The notes under the pieces are model-generated. The model worked only from the letters and a program-made list of their open reading frames with translations, searched no databases and had not been told where the DNA came from. 17,588 bases of DNA, taken from NCBI GenBank assembly GCA_002425885.1, contig DINC01000060.1, positions 2,040-19,627 of the forward strand, written 5' to 3'. This stretch comes from Spirochaetia bacterium UBA5550 (GTDB lineage Bacteria > Spirochaetota > UBA4802 > UBA5550). Numbering within the stretch: the stretch's first letter is position 1; every line of letters starts with the position of its first letter. The position numbers and the translations under genes were made by a program. Positions 1 through 6,642 of the stretch are shown here, piece by piece.

Positions 1-643
1 AATTCCGGACATAGATGTGAAACTTCTTGATGGAGAAATTATCATAACATTAAACGACGACTGGCTGCCGAATATCAGTCTGAGCGGTTATTATATGAAT
101 ATGATGAACAACAAAAGCGTTACCAGAGAGCAGCGTGATTATTTCAGCAGCAAACTTCAGTCAGCAAAAGCACTTATAAAAAATATTGAGGGGAGGCGTG
201 AAACAATAATAAAAGTAGTAAGTTCAGTAATGAAGCACCAGAGAGAGTTTCTTGAAAAAGGGCCCGGAAATCTGAAATACCTGACTCACCATGACGTTGC
301 CAGTGAAGTTGAAGTGCACGAATCCACTGTAAGCAGGGTATGCAGCAGTAAATATGTGCAGACTTCCTGGGGAACATTTGAACTCAAGTATTTCTTTGTA
401 TCCCGGCTCAAAAGCTCCGGCGAGGATGAAGATGAAGATCAATCCTCCGATAGAGTTAAGGGCCTGCTCCAGTCTGTTATTGCCGGAGAGGATCCTGAGA
501 AGCCTTACAGTGACGAAGAACTTGTAATTTTATTAAAAGAAAAGGGGGTAACAGTCGCAAGAAGAACAGTGGCGAAATACAGGGATGTCCTCAATATCCC
601 GTCCTCAAGTAAAAGAAAAAAAATAAATATGATTAAATCATAG
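1..643 (+). CDS. rpoN: RNA polymerase sigma-54 factor RpoN, C-terminal part (5' end cut off by window)
   Basis: This is the C-terminal part of the alternative sigma factor sigma-54, which directs RNA polymerase to -24/-12 promoters and needs an AAA+ activator to open them. The reading frame is already open at base 2 and ends at TAG 641-643, so about 213 residues are visible. The decisive motif is the RpoN box near the end, read as ARRTVAKYRDVLNI, which contacts the -24 element. Upstream of it lies the core-binding and helix-turn-helix region (HHDVASEVEVHESTVSRV), as expected for the family. The last residues are a lysine/serine-rich tail. The hpf gene starts 9 nt downstream, so the two are almost certainly co-transcribed. 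A sigma-54-dependent activator is encoded 4 kb further on. The N-terminal activator-interaction region is outside the window. Confidence 0.97.
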   Translation, partial: IPDIDVKLLDGEIIITLNDDWLPNISLSGYYMNMMNNKSVTREQRDYFSSKLQSAKALIKNIEGRRETIIKVVSSVMKHQREFLEKGPGNLKYLTHHDVASEVEVHESTVSRVCSSKYVQTSWGTFELKYFFVSRLKSSGEDEDEDQSSDRVKGLLQSVIAGEDPEKPYSDEELVILLKEKGVTVARRTVAKYRDVLNIPSSSKRKKINMIKS

Positions 644-652
644 GGAGTGCTT

Positions 653-1456
653 ATGAAGATTAAGATTACAGGAAGACATATTGATGTATCAGAAAGGCTG
701 AAAGACTATGCTGAAAAGAAGATTTCAAGACTTGAAAAACATTTTCAGCAGATCATTGACATTCACCTTATCCTGTATGTGGAGAAGCTTGATCATATTG
801 CTGAATTAACAATCAGCGGTGATTCAGTGCAGTTCCATGCCCGAGAGAAAGCAGATGACCTATATTCAGCCCTTGACCTGTTAGTTGACAAGATTGAAAA
901 CCAGATTACAAGATTCAAAGAGAAGATACAGTCAAGAAAAGGTTTTGGAGTTGAACTCGGTATCACAATGGATTTTAAAAGTGATAAAGGGACCGAAGCT
1001 GTTCTTAATCAGGTAAGCAATAAACCGATTGATAAAATCGAAGCCTTTCTTCAGATGAAGATCAACAACAAGGATTACATCCTCTTTAAAAAGGGTGTGA
1101 CAGAAGTAAAATCAGAGCATGATTACGGCAACAGAAATTACGCGGTAATTTATAAGTCTGACGGAAAATTCAGAATGGCTGAAATTCCATTTGAAAGTAT
1201 AAAGGAGCATGAATTTAATCCTGAAAATTTTGTAGAGTATGAACTTGATGTTATAGATGAATCACCTGCTAATCCCAAGATCAGTTTTAATAAAAACAAT
1301 ACCTGTTCAATTAAAAACCTGACTTTTGATGAGGCCTTTGATTCATTCGAAAAATCAGGCACCAGCTACATGCCTTTTTTTAACAGTGAGACAAGATACT
1401 TCAATATTATCTGCCGAAGCGGCAAAAGTTTTGAAGTCTTAGTCCCGGCTTACTGA
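653..1456 (+). CDS. hpf: Ribosome hibernation promoting factor, long form with extended C-terminus
   Basis: This is a ribosome-associated HPF/YfiA-family protein, which in other bacteria inactivates or dimerises 70S ribosomes in stationary phase. Residues 1-95 match the S30AE fold (MKIKITGRHIDVSERLKDY start and an FHAREKADDLYSALD segment). ATG 653 was chosen because GGAG at 644-647 sits 5 nt upstream; a GTG at 647 in the same frame overlaps that site. At 267 aa the protein is far longer than typical long HPFs (about 180-190 aa). The usual C-terminal dimerisation domain appears twice in degenerate form. One copy is at about residues 125-180 (PIDKIEAFLQM, YILFKKG, YAVIYKSDGKFRMAEIP) and one at 222-266 (FNSETRYFNIICRSG, VLVP). 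The duplication is my inference from by-eye alignment; the HPF assignment itself is firm. The position after rpoN is the classical one. Confidence 0.93.
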   Translation: MKIKITGRHIDVSERLKDYAEKKISRLEKHFQQIIDIHLILYVEKLDHIAELTISGDSVQFHAREKADDLYSALDLLVDKIENQITRFKEKIQSRKGFGVELGITMDFKSDKGTEAVLNQVSNKPIDKIEAFLQMKINNKDYILFKKGVTEVKSEHDYGNRNYAVIYKSDGKFRMAEIPFESIKEHEFNPENFVEYELDVIDESPANPKISFNKNNTCSIKNLTFDEAFDSFEKSGTSYMPFFNSETRYFNIICRSGKSFEVLVPAY

Positions 1457-1461
1457 TTTTC

Positions 1462-1487
1462 AGGCCGGGGATTCACGTCCCCGGCCT
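1462..1487 (+). terminator. Perfect 10-bp GC-rich hairpin after hpf (possible terminator or mRNA end structure)
   Basis: The arms AGGCCGGGGA (1462-1471) and TCCCCGGCCT (1478-1487) are exactly complementary around a 6-nt loop, starting 5 nt after the hpf stop codon. There is no immediate U-tract: the first T-run is at 1504-1510, about 17 nt further on. It is therefore not a textbook intrinsic terminator. It may still end or stabilise the rpoN-hpf transcript and separate it from hprK. Confidence 0.5.
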
Positions 1488-1526
1488 ATGACCCGTCTCT
1501 CCGTTTTTTTAAAAACCCGCATATTT

Positions 1527-1555
1527 TTTACTGGAAAGAATTCGACTCATAATAA
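1527..1555 (+). promoter_or_regulatory. Candidate sigma-70-type promoter before hprK
   Basis: TTTACT at 1527-1532 and TAATAA at 1550-1555 are separated by 17 bp in an AT-rich stretch between the post-hpf hairpin and hprK. Agreement with TTGACA/TATAAT is only partial and the region is AT-rich, so chance matches are likely. A separate promoter here would fit a break between rpoN-hpf and the hprK operon. Confidence 0.3.
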
Positions 1556-1634
1556 TAATTTCATTAAATGACGGATTATGCTGATTCCGGAGTGATAACT
1601 GCTTTGTGAATAAAACTGGAAATGTAATTAATTA

Positions 1635-2579
1635 ATGAGAAAACTGACAGTAAGATATTTTATAGAAGGGGAGGGGCGGATAGACCTCCAGCTCAGACTG
1701 TTTGCCGGAGCAGGTGGACTTGATAAAGAGATCAAGTATGGTGAGATAAACAGGCCCGGGCTTGCCCTGGCAGGTTTTTTTGACTATTTCGCTTATGACA
1801 GGATCCAGATTTTCGGTCAGGGTGAAACCGCTTTTATGAATCAGCTCTCTTGTGAACAGAAGATGAAAACATACAGCGATTTTTTCAGCTATGATCTTCT
1901 CTGCTGTATTTTTACTCATGATTATGTTCCGGACAAACTATTCCTTGAGTTTGCTGAAAAAAAGAATGTGCCTATTTTCCTCTCGAAAAGAGGCACAACC
2001 CGATTTATTACGCTTTTTGTACATGTTATTGATGAGATATTCGCTGAACAGGTTACACTGCATGCGACTCTTGTTGATGTTTTCGGAGTAGGGGTTCTCC
2101 TCACAGGTAAAAGCGGAGTCGGTAAGAGCGAAACAGCCCTGGAACTCATTGAGCGGGGGCACAGGCTTGTTGCTGATGATATGGTAATTGTTAAGAAGAT
2201 CGACGAATCTCTCCTTATGGGTGCAGGTTCTGAAATACTGAAACATCACATTGAAATAAGGGGTATCGGTATTGTCAATGTCAGAGAGATATTCGGCATA
2301 CGCTCAGTACGGAACAGAAAGAGAATCGAGATGGTGATTCTTCTTGAAGAGTGGGACTCTGCAAAAGAGTATGACCGTCTCGGCCTTGATGATAAAAAAT
2401 ACAGCATACTTGATATTGAAGTGCCATATATAACTGTTCCCGTACGGCCCGGAAGGAATATCCCTATAATTATTGAAACAGCCGCCCTTAACCAGAGACT
2501 GAAGAAGATAGGGATCAACTCTGCGCGGGAACTTGATGAAAAGATAAAAAAATGGATTATGACAGAGGGACAAAAGTAA
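1635..2579 (+). CDS. hprK: HPr kinase/phosphorylase
   Basis: This bifunctional enzyme uses ATP to phosphorylate HPr on Ser46 and reverses the reaction by phosphorolysis. At 314 aa it has the normal length. The N-terminal domain (about 1-130) is divergent, as is usual for the family. The kinase domain has LHATLVDVFGVGVLLTG with the conserved His143, the Walker A loop GKSGVGKS at 158-165 and RGHRLVADD at 175-182. It also has the family signature EIRGIGIVNVREIFG at 207-221 and the C-terminal TVPVRPGRN at 267-275. All key elements look intact, so activity is expected. The ATG start at 1635 has only a weak ribosome binding site. The stop overlaps the HPr start by 1 nt (TAATG), and HPr carries the target serine, so substrate and enzyme are encoded side by side. 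Confidence 0.96.
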   Translation: MRKLTVRYFIEGEGRIDLQLRLFAGAGGLDKEIKYGEINRPGLALAGFFDYFAYDRIQIFGQGETAFMNQLSCEQKMKTYSDFFSYDLLCCIFTHDYVPDKLFLEFAEKKNVPIFLSKRGTTRFITLFVHVIDEIFAEQVTLHATLVDVFGVGVLLTGKSGVGKSETALELIERGHRLVADDMVIVKKIDESLLMGAGSEILKHHIEIRGIGIVNVREIFGIRSVRNRKRIEMVILLEEWDSAKEYDRLGLDDKKYSILDIEVPYITVPVRPGRNIPIIIETAALNQRLKKIGINSARELDEKIKKWIMTEGQK

Positions 2580-2842
2580 TGGTTGAAAAAGATGTAATTG
2601 TCAACAGCGATGCCGGGATACATGCGCGCCCGGCAATGATGATTGTACGGGAGGCAATGAAGTATCCCTGTGACGTTATGCTGATAAAAGATAGTGTTGA
2701 GGCGGATGCCAAATCTATAATGTCTGTTCTGGGACTCGCTATAATATCGGGTTCAAAACTTACAATAAGAGCTCACGGTGAAGGTGAAACGGAGCTTGTG
2801 GATTATCTGATAAATCTCATTGAGAAAGATTTCAGGGTATAG
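2579..2842 (+). CDS. ptsH: Phosphocarrier protein HPr with both His15 and Ser46
   Basis: This is HPr, the small cytoplasmic phosphocarrier of the phosphotransferase system, 87 aa and of standard length. ATG 2579 was chosen over an in-frame ATG at 2552 inside hprK because GAGGG at 2565-2569 precedes it and because it gives the canonical numbering. With this start, His15 falls in SDAGIHARPAM, the site phosphorylated by enzyme I. Ser46 falls in the DAKSIMSVLGL stretch, the site used by HPr kinase. Both regulatory residues are therefore present. No enzyme I, EIIA or sugar permease is in the window. The likely role is regulatory, linked to the HPr kinase immediately upstream and perhaps to the kinase/regulator pair downstream; this last point is inference from context. 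Confidence 0.95.
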   Translation: MVEKDVIVNSDAGIHARPAMMIVREAMKYPCDVMLIKDSVEADAKSIMSVLGLAIISGSKLTIRAHGEGETELVDYLINLIEKDFRV

Positions 2843-2878
2843 AATATATGCCGGGTTTTAAACTTGCCGGAAAATAAG

Positions 2879-4657
2879 ATGATGAAAAACAGAAGTAATT
2901 CTCTTCAGGATATTCTTTTCCTGATGGGGATAATTCTGCTTACTACAGTGCTTGTAATAGCGCTTTATCCCGGCAGGCTTGAAGCCGGACTTATAGATGA
3001 AAATTTTTTCATCACAACACTGATGACAATACCTGTAATCGCAGGGATCTATTTTATTGTAATATCATTCAGGCGTACCCTGAATATTGAGTCTATAGAT
3101 ATAAGGGAGAGTATAAAAAAGAAGATGACTCTCTCTTTTGTCTTCATTGCTGTTCTCTCCGCCATGCCTATTGTTATTGTATCAAGCAGCTACTTCAGCA
3201 AAAACCTTTCAAAGATGTACAGCACAACGACTATGAAAGCTCTTGATACGTCAGTAAATATTGCTCACGATATGTACATAACGCTCGGTAGTGATGTGAG
3301 GGCTGAGCTTGAGTCATTGAGACTGTTTTTCAGAAATGGAAGCGTGCTCCCTTCTAATCTCTGGCTTGAAAGGATGATACACGCCAGTGAAGACAGAGGC
3401 GTAAAACTCATATTTTACAGGCCGGCAAATCCTGAGCAGAAAATTGATGAATCTTATATTAAAGGATTTGAACCTGACACCGGCAGGCTCATCAGGTTTT
3501 ATAATCGTGTTCCGTTGAGCGGTGTTAAAGTTGACAGGCTGGCAGTTGACGGATTCGATTTTATAAGCGGCGCTTTCAGATTTGATAATATGCTTGTCAT
3601 ACTCTGTAGACCGGTGCCTCCTGATATAAAGGCTGATGACGAACTTTTCAGAAACGCAAGGAATGATTACAGCGAGATAAAGATCAGGAGCGAGTATTTT
3701 GAAAGCGGTGCCGGGTCGTTCCTTATGCTGCTTTCGATAATAATAATTGGTATAGCTTATCTGATAGGACTATATATTTCAGGAAACATCACTCAGCCTG
3801 TAATGGAGCTTTCAAAGGCTGCAAAGCAGATAGCCATGGGTAATAACAGGCTTTCCGTGAAAAAGAGGAGTGATGACGAGATCGGCTCACTTGTTGACAC
3901 ATTCAATACCATGGCCCGGCAGCTGGAGGAGAATCAGAAATTCATGTTTCAGAAGCAGAAGCTTGAAGCATGGAATGAAATGGCAAGAAAACTTGTGCAT
4001 GAAATAAAAAATCCTCTTACTCCGATACGCCTCTCCGCTGAGAGAATGAGAAAACTGGTTTTGGAAGGCAATCCGCTGCGGGACGAGGCAGTTATGAAGG
4101 GGAGCGAGACAATAATAAGCGAAGTCAATTCACTTCTAAGGCTGGTGAGTAATTTTAACAGTTTCGCCAGGCTCCCTGAAAAAAAAGCTGAGCTTTCAAA
4201 TATTCGGAATATTATTAATGATGCGGTTTCCCTTTTTCAGGTTTATGATAAAGTAAAATTTGAAATAAACTGCAGCGAAACTATTGGGGATTTGCAGCTT
4301 GACAGGGCTCTGATGAGACAGGCTTTTAATAATCTTCTCAGCAATTCCATACAGGCAATGCACGAGACCGGTTTAATCAGGATCACCTGTGAACCGGACA
4401 GGGACGGATTTTATCTCGTAATTCGTATTATTGACAACGGGCCCGGCATTAAAAATGAGCATATTGATAAAGTTTTCGATCCCGGGTTTACTTTCGGGAA
4501 GAATGGAACAGGCCTGGGACTGGCAATTGTTGAAAAGATCGTTCTTGAACACGATGGCAAGATCTACTGCCGTTCGGAAGAGGGTAAGGGGGCTGAGTTT
4601 ATTATAAAGCTTCCCGTAAACAGAGGAGATTTTAATGGCAAGAATACTGCTTATTGA
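2879..4657 (+). CDS. ntrY: NtrY-like membrane sensor histidine kinase
   Basis: This is a membrane-bound sensor kinase expected to phosphorylate the NtrX-like regulator encoded next. Numbered from ATG 2879 (592 aa), hydrophobic segments lie near 12-31, 43-64, 83-103 and 280-302, leaving an extracytoplasmic sensor region of about 170 residues between the third and fourth. A HAMP linker follows (about 303-355). The phospho-acceptor His is at about 374 in VHEIKNPLTPIRLSAER, which is diagnostic of the NtrY group. The ATPase domain has NNLLSNSIQA, DNGPGI and GTGLGLAIVEK. Unlike alphaproteobacterial NtrY, I see no room for a PAS domain between HAMP and the H-box. The start is uncertain: TTG 2864, ATG 2879 and ATG 2882 are in frame and none has a strong ribosome binding site. 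The 3' end overlaps the regulator gene by 23 nt. Confidence 0.9.
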   Translation: MMKNRSNSLQDILFLMGIILLTTVLVIALYPGRLEAGLIDENFFITTLMTIPVIAGIYFIVISFRRTLNIESIDIRESIKKKMTLSFVFIAVLSAMPIVIVSSSYFSKNLSKMYSTTTMKALDTSVNIAHDMYITLGSDVRAELESLRLFFRNGSVLPSNLWLERMIHASEDRGVKLIFYRPANPEQKIDESYIKGFEPDTGRLIRFYNRVPLSGVKVDRLAVDGFDFISGAFRFDNMLVILCRPVPPDIKADDELFRNARNDYSEIKIRSEYFESGAGSFLMLLSIIIIGIAYLIGLYISGNITQPVMELSKAAKQIAMGNNRLSVKKRSDDEIGSLVDTFNTMARQLEENQKFMFQKQKLEAWNEMARKLVHEIKNPLTPIRLSAERMRKLVLEGNPLRDEAVMKGSETIISEVNSLLRLVSNFNSFARLPEKKAELSNIRNIINDAVSLFQVYDKVKFEINCSETIGDLQLDRALMRQAFNNLLSNSIQAMHETGLIRITCEPDRDGFYLVIRIIDNGPGIKNEHIDKVFDPGFTFGKNGTGLGLAIVEKIVLEHDGKIYCRSEEGKGAEFIIKLPVNRGDFNGKNTAY

Positions 4658-5996
4658 TGATGAAGAGAATATAATTAATACAATGTCTCCAATCCTTCAG
4701 GACGAGGGGCATGTTGTTTTTTCAGGCAAGACAGGTGAGGAGGGGGCTGAATTTCTTAAAAAGAATGAGGTTGACCTTGTTATACTGGATGTCTGGCTCC
4801 CTGATATGGACGGCCTGGAACTTCTTGAGAGAATAAAGAAACTTTACGCAGGCACTGCTGTTATAATGATAAGCGGTCATGGTTCCATTGATATTGCTGT
4901 AAAATCAACAAGGTTCGGTGCTTTTGATTTTCTGGAAAAACCTCCATCCCTTGACAGGCTTGTAACTTCAGTAAATAACGCCCTGGAGCACGTGCGCCTT
5001 AAAAGGGAAAACCTGAAACTGAAAAAGATGTCTTTTGTTGATGACGAGATGATTGGTGAGTCAGCGCAGATTACTGAAATCCGTGACATTATAAAAAGAG
5101 CTGCAAAGACTAATGCCAGGGTTCTTATAACCGGCGAGAGCGGTACAGGTAAGGAACTTGTTGCTAAGGCGATCTTTCAGCTTTCAAACAGGGCGGAGAA
5201 ACCTTTCATTAAGATGAATTGCGCAGCGATCCCTGATGAACTTATTGAGAGTGAACTCTTCGGTCATGAGAAAGGTTCATTTACCGGAGCAGTGGGGAAG
5301 AGGATAGGGAAGTTTGAGCTTGCTGACGGAGGTACAATCTTTTTAGATGAGGTTTGCGACATGAGCCTTTCAGCCCAGGCAAAGGTTCTCAGGGTTCTGC
5401 AGGAGCAGCAGTTCGAAAGAGTCGGCGGGAACCAGACAATCACAGTTGACGTAAGGGTAATAGCTGCGACAAATGTGGACATCAAAGAGGCAATTGAACA
5501 GGGGAAGTTCCGTGAGGATCTTTACTACAGGCTCAATGTAATCCCTGTGAATATGCCCCGCCTTACAGACAGAAAGGATGACCTCGAAGTTCTGATAAAC
5601 TATTTTCTGGAAAGATTCTCCAGAGAACATGGTACAGGTGATAAATCACTGACTGATGATGCAATGAATTTTTTAAAGAAATATCCATGGCCGGGTAATG
5701 TCCGTGAGCTTAAAAATATTATTGAGCGTGTTGTAATCATGGTTAGTTCCGAGGAGATAGGTGAACATGACCTTCAGAAATATCTGACTCCTGAAGTCAG
5801 GGATACACCTGCATTGCTGTCATTCAGCGGCCTCCCGCTTAAGGATGCCAGGGATGCTTTTGAACGGGATTATATAATCAGCGCGCTGAAATATAATGGC
5901 GGCAATGTTTCTGAAACAGCGAGACAGCTGGATATAGAACGTACAAATCTTCACAGAAAGATCAGGCAGTTCAACATAAATGCAGATAAATTATAA
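4635..5996 (+). CDS. ntrX: NtrX-like sigma-54-dependent response regulator
   Basis: This is a bacterial enhancer-binding protein that, when phosphorylated, should remodel sigma-54 polymerase at target promoters. It has 453 aa in the order receiver (1-120), AAA+ domain (about 140-375) and Fis-type helix-turn-helix (about 425-450, NVSETARQLDIERTNLHRKI). The phospho-acceptor is Asp52 in VILDVWLPDMDG. The AAA+ domain shows Walker A GESGTGKE (167-174), the sigma-54 contact loop as GSFTGA (214-219, Ser in place of the commoner Ala), Walker B TIFLDEV (234-240) and an Arg-rich sensor region WPGNVRELKN. ATG 4635 is preceded by AGGAG at 4624-4628. The gene overlaps the kinase by 23 nt and the next gene by 17 nt. 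With rpoN in the same neighbourhood, sigma factor and activator are linked; the targets are unknown. Confidence 0.93.
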   Translation: MARILLIDDEENIINTMSPILQDEGHVVFSGKTGEEGAEFLKKNEVDLVILDVWLPDMDGLELLERIKKLYAGTAVIMISGHGSIDIAVKSTRFGAFDFLEKPPSLDRLVTSVNNALEHVRLKRENLKLKKMSFVDDEMIGESAQITEIRDIIKRAAKTNARVLITGESGTGKELVAKAIFQLSNRAEKPFIKMNCAAIPDELIESELFGHEKGSFTGAVGKRIGKFELADGGTIFLDEVCDMSLSAQAKVLRVLQEQQFERVGGNQTITVDVRVIAATNVDIKEAIEQGKFREDLYYRLNVIPVNMPRLTDRKDDLEVLINYFLERFSREHGTGDKSLTDDAMNFLKKYPWPGNVRELKNIIERVVIMVSSEEIGEHDLQKYLTPEVRDTPALLSFSGLPLKDARDAFERDYIISALKYNGGNVSETARQLDIERTNLHRKIRQFNINADKL

Positions 5997-6642
5997 CACA
6001 ACTAAAGACCTGGCTTCAATACTCCGCGAGTATGGTCACGATGCGGCCATACTCTTCAAAAACAGCGAAGAGCTTGAGTTTCTTAAAAACTACCTCAAGG
6101 GTAAAACTAAACCTTTGCCTCAGCCCTGTATTGCCCTTACGCCTGATGCCCTGATTAACGGCTGCACAAAATGTAAAGATATTGTCGAGAGAAAAACAGC
6201 TTACGGCACCGGCGAAAATGGCGTGATGATAATACTTAACGCGCCTCGAATGGCGAATAAAGCGGAGCTCCGGATACATAGAGCTGAGTCTGCCGGGCTG
6301 CTTAAGAAAATGATAAATGCAATTGGTATTGAACTCCATGAATGTTATGTGACAAACCTCATAAAATGCGAAAGCAGTGATCCTTTTGTTAAGCCAAGCG
6401 ATATGCTGAAAAACTGTCTGGATATTCTCAAACAGGAGATCGATATGATCAATCCCCGGCTTGCAATAGTTCTTGGGGAGATAATACCTCTGCAGGGTGT
6501 GATTAAATCAGTGAAGGGGATCTCCTGGTTTAACACAGAGCATACAATATCTCTCATAAAGAATCCGGAGCTTAAACGGCCAGCCTGGGAGACCCTTAAA
6601 ATTGTGAGAGAAAGATACACGGAAATTCAGAATGGCGGATGA
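5980..6642 (+). CDS. Divergent family 4-type uracil-DNA glycosylase-like Fe-S protein
   Basis: This 220-aa protein has the layout of family 4 uracil-DNA glycosylases. Four cysteines fit the [4Fe-4S] ligands: Cys62 and Cys65 (GCTKCK), Cys130 (TNLIKCESSD) and Cys146, with 15 residues between the last two. The middle has the family pattern ECYVTNLIKC and PRLAIVLGE, and the end reads HTISLIKNPELKRPAWETLK (188-207), close to the usual HPAALLRNPELKRPVWE. However, the catalytic GEAPGxxE motif is LNAPRMANKAE (86-96), so the usual Glu is Asn87 and both flanking Gly are lost; the Pro after His188 is Thr. It may have altered specificity or only bind DNA. The start overlaps ntrX by 17 nt with a weak ribosome binding site. 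It overlaps priA by 11 nt, a context that suggests a DNA repair role. Confidence 0.8.
   Translation: MQINYNTTKDLASILREYGHDAAILFKNSEELEFLKNYLKGKTKPLPQPCIALTPDALINGCTKCKDIVERKTAYGTGENGVMIILNAPRMANKAELRIHRAESAGLLKKMINAIGIELHECYVTNLIKCESSDPFVKPSDMLKNCLDILKQEIDMINPRLAIVLGEIIPLQGVIKSVKGISWFNTEHTISLIKNPELKRPAWETLKIVRERYTEIQNGG

Noticed and set aside
2848..2874. ATG at 2848 and a CCGG-flanked near-palindrome between ptsH and ntrY
   Set aside because: The ATG frame meets a stop after nine codons, and the CCGG arms are only 4 bp, so neither a gene nor a terminator is supported.
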